Position numbers and translations under genes: made by a program
Part shown: positions 46,430-58,694 of the stretch, piece after piece
Position numbering within the stretch: the stretch's first letter is position 1
Layout: every line of letters begins with the position of its first letter
Notes under the pieces: model-generated
What the model was told of the DNA's origin: nothing
Seen by the model: the letters and a program-made list of their open reading frames with translations, nothing else
The model's database searches: none
Assembly: GCA_018342105.1 (NCBI GenBank)
Contig: JAFIRS010000167.1
Coordinates: 620,001 to 684,000 of the forward strand
DNA length: 64,000 nt
Direction: 5' to 3'
From: Gonioctena quinquepunctata
Lineage: Eukaryota > Arthropoda > Insecta > Coleoptera > Chrysomelidae

Positions 46430-47217
46430 TTATAACATAAATGCTGTTTTCCTCCTCATCCTCCAAGTAATTGTATTTAATTTTCCTCTTCTCACAAACG
46501 GTTGCAATATGACCTTTTTGTTGACAAATATAGCACAATGCAAACTTAAACTTGTGTTGATTTTTTGATGATTTTTCATTCCACAGATAGTGCAACTGGA
46601 AGTCTCTCGTCCATCCTCACAATTCTTGGCTCCTCCTCTTGTGATCTGTCTTCGGTCCGTTGCCAATTTAGATGACTGTGTTTACTCTGATTGATATTCA
46701 TATCTGCACTAGAATTCCTAGCTTGACTGTAGAACAAATCTTCTTTTGGTAATAATCCTCTTCTATTTATTCTTACTTCATGACTGCAAGCAATTCCGAT
46801 AATTTTTTCTAATGCAATATCCGTTTTCTCTTCAAAAAGTCTTTCCTTGATTTTAGCCTCATTGAAACCAATAACGAATCGATCTGTCAAAAGAATTTGA
46901 AGTTCTGATTTGAAATCACATTTTAGTACTAAATCACTTTCAGTACTCAAATCTGGTTTGAAATGGGCATCCAATAAACTGATCAGTTCCTCAAAATACT
47001 TTTCTTCTGAAGAATTAGGAATACACAAATTCTCAAGCAGTTTATAAGATTCCTCCTCACAACATATTAGTAGAATCGACTTCTTTTTCTCTTCATCTTC
47101 AATATTGTCTGCCGTGAAGCACTGTTTCAGTCCCGTTGAGAATATTTTCCAATCTAATTCTCTGTATTTGAAAGGTCCGGTAAAGGTCAAGAAAATGAGA
47201 TCACCCAGTATCTTCAC
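46430..47217 (-). pseudogene. Gypsy Gag-like region
   Basis: A 213-codon frame (47217-46576) holds FSTGLKQCFTADNIEDEEKK, LLDAHFKPDLSTESDLV and LLTDRFVIGFNEAKIKERL, typical for Gag of this retrotransposon group. A CCHC-like knuckle follows in the next frames (CYICQQKGHIATVCEKRK, about 46530). Frameshift near 46590. Confidence 0.7.
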
Positions 47218-47689
47218 GAAATTTTCACAGGCGCTTCAGAAGTCGACAAAAACAGTATGCCAATTGAAAATTTAGCGCGGAAAAGATAATTTTAGGGGAT
47301 ATGGGTCCAAAAGGAGAGGTTATGGAATCCACTTTTGGAAACTGTAAACTGATTTAAAGAATAACTTTTTACACTAAAATAGTAACTGTACACTCATTTA
47401 ACGTTTAAGTAATATTAAAATCAATGAATGTTCGATAAAGTCATGAAAAAACTCCGATTACATCTCACATAATTTTTCATATCATTCAAAGATCAAATAT
47501 TGGTGGTTGCATTGACCTTGGAGTTTTATGGACATGCCATAACTCGTTAAAAACACTTCAGCAATCAAAATTTAAGCGTAAAAAAATATATTTTGGGAAT
47601 TATGGCTTTTTAAATAAAAAAAAAGTGTGGTTTCGCTTCTTCAATATTAGAATGTATAGGCTTCATAAAGTTAATTGGCTTGCATTCAA

Positions 47690-48000
47690 CTTGGATAGCA
47701 ATGGTAGCCAGGTTAGGTTAAGTTGTGTTCCTTCTTTTTACGTAACAAATTGATTGTAGCGAAGCGTCGCTTTGTAAGGTTGATTAGCATGCTTTCAACA
47801 TGGATAACAAGGTTAGTCAAGGTAGGTTAGGTTGTGTTCCTTCTTTTTACGTAAGAAATTGGTTGGATCGAAATGTTCACAAGCGGAGCGAAGCGTCTTG
47901 TAAGGTTGATTAGTTTGCATTCAGCTTGGATAGCAAGGTTGCCAAGTTAGGTTAGGTTGTGTTCCTTCTTTTTACGTAAGAAAGTGATTGGATGTTTTGT
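47690..48000 (+). repeat. Tandem repeat with TTAGG-type motifs
   Basis: About 2.6 units of 113-122 bp contain GGTTAGGTTRAGTTGTGTTC-like blocks at 47710, 47823 and 47945, each followed by CTTCTTTTTACGTAA, and GCGAAGCGTC...TGTAAGGTTGATTAG. AGGTTAGGTT matches the insect telomere motif TTAGG in two to three copies. Confidence 0.75.
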
Positions 48001-48236
48001 CGTATGTGTCTCGGCCGGGCATACGAGAAAACATCCCAGCCAAATGCGTTTCTTGGTCCGGTTTACAATTACTTCAAACAAAATAATCTGATGTCACATT
48101 ATTTCAATAGGTTTGGTAACTTTCTAAATGCAGCACATACTTCATGCCTAATTTTCAAAAGCTAGGAAGACAACATGTTGAATAATACTTCATCTGATTC
48201 TTTTTTAGAGCCAACAAAAAAGACACTGACGTCACT

Positions 48237-51004
48237 GTGATTTTACTAAACATTCAGTCGGTGAGAAACAAGGTAGATGAATTGAATTTACTATTAGATA
48301 ACTATAAATATCCGGATTTAATACTTCTCACTGAACATTGGTTGAAACCGGAAGAACCTCTATATGTGCCTCATTATAAGTTAATTTCAAAGTATAGTCG
48401 CATAAGATCTACTCATGGAGGAACTTCAGCCTTAGTGAACGAAGAACTAGTATGTAGTTTCATCAATGTTGATAGATTTAATCAATTACTAGTGGAGAGA
48501 GAGTTTGAATTTTCTATAATTCACTGCCCAGAAATGAATCTTTTTGTATTGTGTTTCTACAGGCCTCCCACATGTGACATTAGTATCTTTTTAGAGAGGA
48601 TGGAAGTTCCCTTATACCTAATACCCATTAATGCTAATATAATTCTAGCAGGGGATTTAAATATCAACTATCTAGAAAAAACATCCTCAAATACACAACT
48701 ATTATCAACCCTGCTAGACTCCTTCAACTTATGCATGCATGTAGATTCACCAACAAGAATCTCAAACTCCTCCGCCACAATCATTGATTATATTTGTACA
48801 AATGTAAATAGTACTAGTTGTTCTGTTGTAAATTCTGGTCTATCTGACCATGAGGCCATTTTTTGTAAGATACCATTAAAAAAAAAATCTCAAAAATCCT
48901 CCACGTAAAGGTAGAATCCTCAGTAAAAGTAATTTTAATAGGTTCTCACAACTCTGTGCAGATGCAGATTGGTGTAGCATTTTGTTAAGTGACGATCCCC
49001 TGGACGAATTTCATAAACTAGTAAAGACAATCTTCAACAGGACATTCCCCATTCGAATTTTGAAAGAGAAACAAAATAAACCGTGGATAACCAAAGGACT
49101 TAGAACCTCAGCCAAAAACATGCGTGCGCTTCATCAAATTAGAAAACATGTCACCAATGACAACGTATATTTCACTAATTACTTTAACAGATACAGAAAC
49201 ATTTACAGGACAGTTATTAAAGAAGCAAAAAACACATACTATTCAAGCAGAATAGCTCAATCTGCAGATAATCAAAGGGAAACATGGGCCATTATCAATG
49301 AACTAAGAGGAAAACCTAAAGCAAACCCACCGAAAACAAACTTGAGCTCTGACGAACTGAACTCCTTCTATTGTTCAGTGGCAGCAAAACTATCTGAGAA
49401 TATTACTGTGAAAACTGATCCAATAATATACTTAAAAAAAATATCTGTTCAAGATTCTTTCTTTTTTGAACCCACGGACATTCAGGAAATCAAATTAATT
49501 TTCAGAGAAATAAAAAACAAAGTTTCTTCTGGGTGGGATGATCTTTCTCTCAGAATAATTGATAAATTGCCGGATGGTGCAATACAAATTTTGGCAGAGG
49601 CAATTAACATTTCATTCTCCCAAGGATCATTTTCTGCCTGTTGAAAAATTGCCACAGTAATTCCACTATATAAAGGCGGAGATCATGATGTCCCTGCCAA
49701 TTTTAGACCGATATCCCTGTTACCAATCCTATCAAAAATAATAGAAAAACTGGTAAAAATAAGGGTATCATCCTTCCTGATCAAGGTTAACATACTAAGT
49801 TCCAATCAGTTTGGCTTCCAAGCCTCAAAAAGCACAAATGATGCAATTTTTTCCTTTCTAGAAAATCTTTACCTTAATCTGAATGATAGAGAGGCAGCTG
49901 CGGCAGTTTTTTGTGACTTATCTAAGGCGTTTAACTGCGTAAATCACAGAATACTGCTGAAAAAACTTGAAATATATGGATTCAGAGGCAATGCATTGTC
50001 TTGGTTTAGATCTTACTTAACTGAACGTCGCCAAAATGTCTCACTTAATGGAATTGAATCCAATGAATGTGCTGTCAACTCTGGTGTCCCACAGGGCTCG
50101 GTTCTGGGACCTCTGTTATTCTTGTTGTATGTCAACGATCTGAATCAGTTGGACATCCAGGGTAAATTAACAATGTTTGCGGATGACATCACTATCCTAT
50201 GGCATGATAAATCAATTACCGATCTATTCGATCACATCAGTGTGGATGTAATATGGGTGAAAGAGTGGTGCGATGCAAATCTCCTATCATTCAATGTCAA
50301 CAAAACGAACATCGTATCATTCAGATGTAACATCAGGGAGGTTTCATTAGATGATGGAATAATTAGCAATGCTGCGGAAAATAAGTTTTTGGGATTACTT
50401 ATTGATGAAAAGTAAAGATTCGAAAGCCACATCAACAAGTTGTGCAAAAGATTAGCATCGGGTTGCTTTGCCGTACGTAGTGTTTCTCACGAACTGGATA
50501 TTGCTAATGCTAGGAAGGTTTATTTTTCATTAGTAGAGTCACATCTACGGTATGGCATATGCTTTTGGGGTATATGTTCGCATCAACTGTTTGAAAGGGT
50601 CTTTACCCTCCAAAAAAGAGCCATTAGATGTTTATGTAAAGCTAAATGCCGCGGATTCATGTAGACCATTGTTTTTAGAGCAAAGGATTTTAACACTGGC
50701 AGGTCTTTTCATTTTAGAGACAGTATGTCTAATTCACAAGAAATACAGAAATGAAATAAACAACTCTTCAGTATATAATACACGTTTAAGACACCATATT
50801 GCTCTACCCGTCCTTACGTCAGCTCTTACTCAAAATTCCCTTATTTACAAGAGCAAAAAATTATTTAATCACCTACCCAGCAATTTAAAAGAAATACAAA
50901 ATATATTTAGATTCCGAAAAGAAGTGAAAGAGTTCTTGGTTGTGAGGGCCTATTATACTACAGAGGAATTTTACGAAGATCAATTTAACTTAGACTGTAA
51001 TTAA
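48237..51004 (+). pseudogene. Jockey/CR1-like LINE ORF2 (endonuclease and RT), few defects
   Basis: Starts MILLNIQSVRNKVDELNLLL (endonuclease entry), with LILLTEHWL, NIILAGDLNINYL (catalytic region) and IIDYICTN ... SDHEAIFC. A frameshift at an A9 run near 48885 separates the RT: KPWITKGLRTSAKNM, SSGWDDLSLRIIDKLPD, stop at 49642, ANFRPISLLPILSKIIEKL, DLSKAFNCVNH (first Asp), SGVPQGSVLGPLLFLLYVND and MFADDITILW (catalytic pair, about 50176). Another stop at 50413 and a shift near 50660 precede the C-terminus. ORF1 is absent. It is one of the youngest-looking LINEs here. Confidence 0.8.
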
Positions 51005-51255
51005 TGTGATCAAGTAAGATGCAACCTTTTAGATTTTCCATTTTATTTTTGAATCATTAGTTAAATTCGATCCTAATCTTTTATTTGCATTATTTATTTA
51101 CTATCTTGTGTATTGTCAAAAAACTGTTGTTAACGTTTGTGTGTATATTGGCACTATCAACTTTTTGCCTTTTTACCTTTTACCTTTTAAATTTAGGATT
51201 CCAGACTTTGTCAATGAGATGTATCTATCTTCGGACAATAAAGTATATTTGATGA
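51005..51255 (+). other. 3' untranslated end of the LINE
   Basis: Holds an AATAAA signal at about 51237 followed by a GAT-rich tail (TTTGATGATTGATATTAG). Confidence 0.6.
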
Positions 51256-51685
51256 TTGATATTAGATACTCCCAAAAAGTGTGGTGATATATTCTTTGCA
51301 TTTTAAACTTCTATTGATACATATATATCCATCAGAACTATCAGATCGTCTATTCATGCTGTAATAGTTATTATTTATATGCTCAATATGTATGTCACGT
51401 TTAATTTCAGTACTTTTTTCCTTTTGGAGACAGGCAACGTCGCATATCAATAAACTTCAAGATCCAGGAGATTCGGATAAACATAACACAATCACCAACG
51501 TTTAATTTTTGACATTTCTTCTGTATAATTTATGAAAATTAATCCGAGTGTTTTTATTACTTTATCGAAATTTTAATGTTACTAAAACTTTAAATGAGTA
51601 TGTAGTTACTATTTCAGAGTAAAAATAAATTGTTTATATCAGTTTACAATTTCCAAACGTGATATCCCATAACCTCTCTTTATAA

Positions 51686-52200
51686 GATAAGATAAGATTT
51701 TTATTGACCTTCAAAGTTTACAAGATGTTTATGAGACAAGTTCACAACATGATTGTGTAGGTACGTCAAAACTATAGCTAAAAGAGAAAAGAGAATAATA
51801 CTAGCACCCAAAATACATTTGTATATAGTGTATAGAAAATAAAATATTTTATGTAAGCTAGCACATTATATCCATATTGTATATATAAAAAGAAAAAAAA
51901 GAGCATGTATATTTCAACTAAACTAAACTATGAAGTAAGCTGATAGAACAGGCATATTATATCCATTCATGAGAAAAACCATCTTCGATATTATAGAGTG
52001 GGTGTACAAGCAGCGATTTTTTCAAATAGTGTTTAAATTTTTTAGTAGAGTAGGTCTTCCAATCCACTGGAATACGGTTATACAATTTGATTGGCAAATA
52101 TTCTGTCTGCTTCATTGTTTTGGTGAAGTTCACTCGAGGCAGTCTATATAGATCTTCTTTGTTTCGTGTATTGTCTGGTGGGTTTCAAGCCCTGTAATAT
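51686..52200 (-). mobile_element. LINE 3' end (minus strand)
   Basis: Plus strand starts ATAAGATAAGATAAGATTT, i.e. a (TTATC)n tail on the minus strand. Coding remains at 52110-51965 read LPIKLYNRIPVDWKTYSTKK and FKHYLKKSLLVHPLYNIEDG, the typical C-terminus of a Jockey/CR1-like ORF2. Confidence 0.7.
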
Positions 52201-52239
52201 TCTCATTTTTGTTTTTATGTATCCATAGGATCGCTTCTA

Positions 52240-52242
52240 TGA

Positions 52243-52288
<46 letters not shown>
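52240..52288. repeat. TA microsatellite
   Basis: (TA)n of about 45 bp serving as the insertion site of mariner copy F. Confidence 0.9.
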
Positions 52289-52292
<4 letters not shown>

Positions 52293-54346
52293 GTGGGCCA
52301 TTGAAAACGAAACAGCGGCTCTGTAGGTCGGCAGAACCGAATTATATAAAAATGCTCGGACACGTCAACTACATTTTCGAGGGGGACATCATTCACGATG
52401 AAATTCACCCGAAATACATTCCATCCCTCAGAGCTGTGACTGCCACCCCTAAATTTTTAAATGGCAACATATGGCAAGTAAAACCTCATTTGAAAAGTAT
52501 TTTCCTTCTTAATATCAAACAATAAAAATAAATCAATTCTATCAATTCATTTTCGAGATATAGGAACTTGAAGTTGGGAAATCACTTTTTATTCACTCAA
52601 TCAATAAAAACAATATCTGATAAAGCAACTGTCGCAATAATTATTATTGTTAATGAACTAAATGTTCAAACTGTCTACCACCCATTTCCATACAATAGTA
52701 CAAGTTCTATTCAAAACGAGACTTCACATTTCGTAGCATTTCTGGCGTTATTTGACGGCATTCTTCAATAATTCTCCTTCGTAAATCTTCCAGAGATTCT
52801 GGTTCGGTTGCAAAGATTTTGTTTTTCAAGTGACCCCACAGGAGTGGGGTTAAATCTGGAGATCTGGCTGGCCACTCTATAGAGCCTCTTCTTACAATCC
52901 AACTTCCAGGAAACATTCTATCCAAAAACGCCCTAACAGGCTGTGCATAATGTGGAGGTGCCCCGTCTTGTTGAAATATCAAGTGGTCTTCATGGTAACG
53001 ATCGTCATTTTCAATTATGTCTACTAATTGTGGATAAACAAATTCATTCAATAATTCCAAATAAAATTCTCCTGTCAGGTTACCGTCGAGAAATACTGGT
53101 CCAATCAAACGGTCCCCAAAAATACCGGCCCAGACATTGAGTTTTTGGGGAGTTTGAGTATGGACTTCGTGGAAAACATGTGGATTGGCATCTGACCAAT
53201 AACGACAATTATGACGATTCACAGTCGAATTCAAAAAGAATGTAGACTTATCAGAAAAGCAGATGTTGAAAAGGAAATTCTCATCAGCATCTATTCTCGT
53301 AGTCATAATTTCATAAAATTCCTGTCGTCTATCAAAATCATCTTCATTCAATTGGTGTACCAAATGTATTTTGTAGGTGTGGAATTTATGATGTTTCAGG
53401 ATTCGGCGGATACTGGTTCTACTGATATTGGTAACACTAGCCAATTTCCTTGTGCTCAATGTTGGGTCTGCATGAACTTGTCCTAAAAGTGCAACTTCAA
53501 CAGCTTCATTTCTCAACGGAAATTCACGTTCTGGGTCTCGTTTCTTGTTGGCTACTGATCCAGTTTGACGAAATTTTTGCACTAATTCTAGAACGTATTT
53601 TCAAGCAACAAGTTTATCTGGATGCGTTTCATTGAACAAATTAGCTGTACGGTTACCGCACTCATCATTCTTAAAAAAATTGTTATTATTTAAATTATTT
53701 CCGCGATCTTATACACCATTATTGCGCAAAGATATTCAGCAGCTTTAGTCAAGTAATTCACTCTAATGTCGTTCAATCAAAGATCAGTTACACTGATAGA
53801 CTTCCACAATTGCGATTTGCGAAAAAAATTATCTCATACATGTTTTTGTTGTACTTGCATTTGAGTCAAATTCGAGAAAACGTCTTTTTATCGATTCTTA
53901 AGAACCTTAAAAAAAATTCCATCAAGTAAATGAGGATGAAATAAAATTTTTAAACAGAATTGCATGTTATTGGTAAACAGTTAGATCATTTAATTCCTTG
54001 ACAATGATAATTATTTTTAAACAGTTGCATTGTTAGATGTTATTTTTATTGATGAGTGAATAAAAAGTGATTTCCCAACTTCAAGTTCTCGAAAACGAAT
54101 CGATAGAATTAATTTATTTTTGTTGTTTGATATTAAGAAGGAAAATACCTTTCAAATGAGGTATCACTTGCCATTTACAAATTTAGGGGTGGCGGTCACA
54201 GCTCCGAGGGATGGAATGTATTTCGGGTGAATTTCATCGCGAACGATGTCCCCCTCGAAAATGTAGTTGACGTGTCCGAGCGTTTTTATATAATTCGGTT
54301 CTGCCGACCTACAGAGCCGCTGTTTCATTTTCAATGGCCCACTCTG
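52289..54346. mobile_element. DD41D mariner-like element (copy F), nearly full length
   Basis: CAGAGTGGGCCATTGAAAAC at the left and the inverted GAAAATGAAACAG...GTGGGCC partner CCACTCTG at the right, with TA on both sides (52287-52288, 54347-54348). Inverted arms of about 330 bp share GGCTCTGTAGGTCGGCAGAA, ACACGTCAACTACATTTTCG and AATTTCATC. The minus strand in between holds one almost open transposase. Confidence 0.88.
52707..53700 (-). pseudogene. DD41D transposase with third catalytic Asp deleted (copy F)
   Basis: The 291-codon open part starts MQKFRQTGSVANKKRDPERE. Upstream the frame continues through NDECGNRTANLFNETHPDK with one TGA. The DNA-binding half contains NISRTSIRRILKHHKFHTYK. 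The first catalytic Asp is in FSDKSTFF (about 53250), the second in FQQDGAPPHY (52965-52967). The third should be in TPLDFFLWG, but the sequence is TPLLWGHLKN (about 52836-52850): exactly three codons, D-F-F, are missing, with the frame kept. The protein could bind DNA but should not cut it. Confidence 0.85.
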
Positions 54347-54419
54347 TATATATGGAATTGTCAAGATTTGCATTTGCTCGGACCCGCCTTAGCCATAGTT
54401 CTAACTATTTTTTTTTTGA

Positions 54420-54745
54420 CTTATCAGTAGTTGTTCGCATGTTGAGCTTGTGCCCCATAAATTAAATGACAGTGAACCATACAGTCTCTCTGAGATTTCT
54501 TAATAAAGATTGGCTTTTTGATAACTTTTTCTGCAGTTCCTGAATATGTTCTTTCCAGTTTAAGTCCGGATCTATCTGACGAGTCACCTATAGTATCTCT
54601 GTTTTATGTGAAAGTTATTTCTTTGGTTTTATTTTTGTTTAGGGATAATATGTTTGCATTGAAATAGGTTTCAGCTCGAGACAGTGTCTCACCTGACATT
54701 CTATCTATTTCTTCTGAGTTTCTTGTGTTGTATTAGATTATTGTG
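54420..54745 (-). pseudogene. LINE RT thumb fragment (minus strand)
   Basis: Minus strand reads MSGETLSRAETYFNANILSL and NKNKTKEITFT, then pieces related to the region after the catalytic pair in Jockey-like RTs. Stops throughout. No tail is visible. Confidence 0.55.
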
Positions 54746-54769
54746 ATATTGGTGTTTGTTCATAAAAAT

Positions 54770-57277
54770 CAAAATAGGTAATAATCTATGGAACATTGGG
54801 GGTCTTTATAGGTCTCCAAGTTCCAGTAAGCCTGTTTTTATTGATGATCTGGAGGATGCAATAGAAAAAAAATTTGCTGGTGGAAAAAGATGATTATTGA
54901 TTGGTGATTTTAATTTAATTTTTTTTAGTACCGAATATTATGAGTAGAAAATAAAAACACTATTTAATATGTATGGGTTGGATCAAGTTGTTCAGGATTT
55001 TACAAGATGTTGTAATGATTCAAAAACTTTAATTGATTATATTGTTACTAATTATGATAATGTGAGAGCAGTTGCAAATGAACCTAACATTTCTGAGCAT
55101 GGCATTATATCCATTAATTCATCTGCCGACTACATTAGATTGCCTGAAAAATCAATTACTTTTAGAAAATTTACAGATCAAGGGTACCATAATATAAATA
55201 TGAAATTAATCTCTTGTAATTGGAACAATAATTCAGTTAATGTTGATATTTTGCTTGAACTAATTGACAATATGTCAAAAATTGTTAATGAAATTGTCCC
55301 TGAAAAAACAATATATCTTAAAAGTAATTATGTACCCTACTTTGATAATGAACTTAAAGGAAAAAGACGTGAGCGTAATAATGCATATTACAATTTTAGG
55401 CATTGCGAGGGTGGTCTAAAAGAAGAACGCTGGAATGTCTATAAGATCATTAGAAATCAATATGTTGTTTTACTAAGAAAAAAAGAGAAATTATATTATG
55501 AACAAAAGATTGACAACAATAAAAATAATAGTAAGGAAATGTGGAAGTGTCTTAAAAAACTTGTTAAGCCAAAACAAGATGTTGTTAGCATGTATCCAGT
55601 TGAGATTAATCACCAAAAAGTAATTTTAAATAAGGAACTAGACATTGCTGATAATTTTAATTCATATTTTATACAAAGTGTAAATGAAATAACATCAGTT
55701 TTCCAAAATGTACAGCAATGGAGACATGACTACCCTGTTATATTAACTAATTTCACTGAATTCGTGCCTTTAACAATTAATGAACTAAGAAATATTATAT
55801 TCTCTCTTGACAAAACTAATAAATCAGAAATTTTAAACAATAACTTCTTAAAAAATAGTTTTGATGTAGCTGGCTATGCAATATTAAATTTAATTAGCAC
55901 ATCACTTAAAACCGGTGTGTTTCCTGATCAATTTAAGGTTTCTACTATTGTTCCTGTACCAAAAATTAGCTCAATTAAAGCTGAAAATTTTAGGCCATTA
56001 AATATACTACCTACTCTTGAAAAAGTGTTAGAACTATCTGTATATAACCAATTAATTCAGTACTTTGATAGCAATGAATTGTTTCTAGGCAACCAATCAG
56101 GTTTTAGAGCTAGACACTCATGTGAAACGTCTCTACAATTTTTGATAACTGAATGGAAAGATATAATTGATAGAAATCAGTACATTGTTGCGACATTTCT
56201 CGACCTTAAAAGAGCATTTGAAACAATTGACCGAACTATTCTACTTGAAAAATTAAAGTATTATGGGATATCGGGGATTGTTTTGGATTGGATTCAAAGT
56301 TACTTATTTAACAGAAGACAAAAAACTAAATTTGGAAAAGAATTGTCAGATGAACTTATAATTGAGAGTGGCATACCTCAGGGCAGTGTGTTAGGCCCGT
56401 TGCTTTTTATTATTTATTTAAATGATATTAACCACATTTCTGGATCACACGGTATAAATCTCTTTGCTGATGATACATTGGTTTATTGTATACATAAAAT
56501 TTAGATCAGGCAATTGTTGAAATGAATAGGTCTTTAAATAGCATTGAAACATATTTATTTAATAATAAACTTAAACTAAATGTCAGTAAAACAAAAAGTA
56601 TGATTTTGACATCATCTTATAAATATGATCAAATTGTTTGGGCAAATGCTATTATAAAAATTAATAATATTAACATTGAAAATGTAACTGAAATAAAATA
56701 TTTGGGTTTTATAATTGATAAAAATTTTAAACTAAATAGACATGCTGATTTTATTTGTAAAAAATATCCAAAAAACTTTTCTTTTTCTCTCGTATATGTA
56801 AGAAAGTGTCTATGTATGCTAGGTTGACTCTTTTTAAAAGTTTAATTCAACCTCATTTTGATTATTGTGCATCATTACTTTTTCTGCTTGATAACAATAA
56901 AATAACACAATTGCAAAAGCTTCAAAATCGGGGCAAAATACACAGCAATTAAACTGATGTTAGAGTGTCTAAACTGGGTCTCAGCTGAAGAACGTATATT
57001 ATTTATGACCATGATCTTTATATTTAAACTGCATGAAGGATTGCTACCCAATTACTTTCAAAAGTTCATAGTGAAAATTAATGAAGTTCATGAGTACAAT
57101 ACGAGAGGAAATAACAATTTTTACATAAAAAAAACTAACACTAAATTTGGAATGAACAGTATGTTTCATAAAGGCTTAAACGAATTTAATAAACTGCCAC
57201 AACTCGTAAAAGAATCTAATTCAGTAAAACAATTCAAGTCATCATTAAAGAAGTATATTAGTGACAGCTCATTGTGA
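54770..57277 (+). pseudogene. Jockey/CR1-like LINE ORF2, long open RT
   Basis: The start is truncated in the endonuclease (GLYRSPSSSKPVFIDDLEDA, LLIGDFNLIF). A 511-codon open frame (54969-56504) reads YGLDQVVQDFTRCCNDSKTL, IDYIVTN (endonuclease end), then KISSIKAENFRPLNILPTLE, ATFLDLKRAFETIDRTILLE (first Asp), ESGIPQGSVLGPLLFIIYLN and INLFADDTLVY (Asp pair, about 56463). A stop at 56504 and shifts near 56827 and 56950 separate the last parts. The codon use is strongly AT-biased. This is a different family from the LINE at 48.2-51.0 kb. Confidence 0.8.
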
Positions 57278-57510
57278 TACTTGGTATTCTTCCTTTCTCT
57301 TTTATCTTGTTATATTGTGTTTTTGGTTTGATTAACGTGATCCAACCTAGTAATCTAGTGATATGTATGTGTACTTTGCTTTACTTTACATGTACTCTCA
57401 AATGTTCGGTATATTTACATAGGGTTGTAAGATATTTATATATATTTGTAAGTTACTTTATATTTTTGTTTGTATATTAGGCTTGCCTACTTAAATTGAA
57501 TAAATAAATA

Positions 57511-57514
<4 letters not shown>
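57278..57514 (+). other. 3' untranslated end of the LINE
   Basis: Ends with GAATAAATAAATAAAAATATA, containing overlapping AATAAA signals, directly before a TA repeat. Confidence 0.6.

Positions 57515-57551
<37 letters not shown>
57515..57551. repeat. TA microsatellite
   Basis: (TA)n between two LINE pieces. Confidence 0.9.
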
Positions 57552-57557
<6 letters not shown>

Positions 57558-57559
57558 CT

Positions 57560-58200
57560 ATCTGTCAAAAATGTTTCGATGAGACGAAGAGCTGGTCCAC
57601 ATATTCCATGTTGATAGAGATTTGTCAATAGATTTCTGTGTGAGACACTGTCGAAGGCCTTCGATAGGTCACACAGGATGGCACGTGTGTGTATCCCCAC
57701 TTCAAAATTTTTTGCTATTAGGTGAACCATTCCATTTACAGCTTGTGAGGTTGATCTAAGAGATCGAAAACCATATTGTGGTCATTAAGGTATTTTTCTT
57801 TTTCCAAGAAGCCTGTTATCCTGTTCTTGACAATCACTTCAATTATTTTTTATATTATTGGGGTAATTGTTATAAATCTATAATTATCGCAGTCATAGTT
57901 TGAGGTGTTCTGGAAACTCTCTCTTTTCCATGCAGATATTAACTAAGTGTTTAAGATTTCCGGAATAAATTTGATTATTTTTGAACTTATGTTGTACGCA
58001 TCCATACTTGAGCTATTCCTCAGAGCTTATATCACACTTGTTATTTCATTTTCATTTGTTGAGCTCAGGAATACTGAGTCTTTGACGCTGATTTTCACAA
58101 GTACAGACCATCGGGGGCTCGTATCTCCTAATATTATCTTTTCCGCGCAAAATTTTCGATTGCTATACTGTGTTTATCATGTTTTGAATCACCTGTGAAA
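57560..58200 (-). pseudogene. LINE RT fragment (minus strand)
   Basis: Minus strand reads TRAILCDLSKAFDSVSHRNL (first RT Asp) and LYQHGICGPALRLIETFLTD, preceded by ITPIILKIIEVIVKNRITGF and weaker upstream pieces to about 58200. Several shifts. Downstream RT parts are missing; the copy ends at the TA repeat. Confidence 0.7.
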
Positions 58201-58694
58201 GTTTCGTGAAGATACGAGATGATCTCATATTCTTGATCTATTCCTAAAGGTCCTAATTGTGACAAAAGTCCATTTGAGTTATTATGGCTCATTGTGGATT
58301 CTGTTCAATACCCCATCGCCAATTATTTGTGATGTTCTTGGATAGAATTTCAGAAATAAGTATGTAATATTGACATTAAAAATTATTTATTTTCCAACTG
58401 ACACCTGTTACAACTCTTGTTCCGACGCTATCCAGATACAACTCAATAATACTAAACCATAATATCACAAGAAATATTTTTCTAAGGGGTTTATGCCAAG
58501 GGTAGAAGTATTCCTTACTATTGAGAACAACAAACTGAAAATTGGATTGAATATATTATAAACAAAGAATACTATGAAAGGTAGCAACATTTAAATGGGG
58601 TGATCTACTCTATGAATATAGAAATTATTTACAAGCAACTTTTCACCAGAATTACCCCTACTATAATAAGCTAAAAGTAATATCCTATACTCAC
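58201..58694. other. OXCT1 intron, no recognised feature
   Basis: Probably original intronic sequence close to the donor site. Confidence 0.45.

Larger units (their letters stand above)
43602..47217 (-). mobile_element. Decayed Ty3/gypsy-type retrotransposon (minus strand)
   Basis: Order on the minus strand is Gag (47217-46430), protease (46408-46142), RT remnants (about 45960-45549), RNase H (45095-44880) and integrase (44887-43602). This is the gypsy order. Long terminal repeats could not be identified at either end. A LINE 3' end interrupts it at 45098-45545. Confidence 0.8.
47317..51683. mobile_element. TIR element carrying TTAGG-like repeats and a LINE
   Basis: GAGAGGTTATGG at the left and CCATAACCTCTC at the right begin inverted repeats of about 190-210 bp (47317-47510 and 51475-51683), sharing GGAAACTGTAAACTGAT and ATAGTAACTRYAYACTCATTTAA-type sequence. 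Between them lie a ~115-bp tandem repeat (47690-48000) and a Jockey/CR1-like LINE (about 48170-51255), which inserted later. No transposase is seen. Target duplication is unclear. Confidence 0.65.
41996..58694 (-). other. OXCT1: OXCT1 intron, 16.7 kb, packed with transposons
   Basis: Donor G|GTGAGT at 58694 and acceptor TTTAG at 41996 define it. It contains satellite element copy 2, a gypsy element, a long-TIR element with a LINE, mariner copy F and several LINE pieces. Recognisable transposon sequence covers most of it. Confidence 0.85.

Noticed and set aside
43455..47320. Long terminal repeats of the gypsy element
   Set aside because: I looked on both sides for a direct repeat starting TG and ending CA and found none that I could defend.
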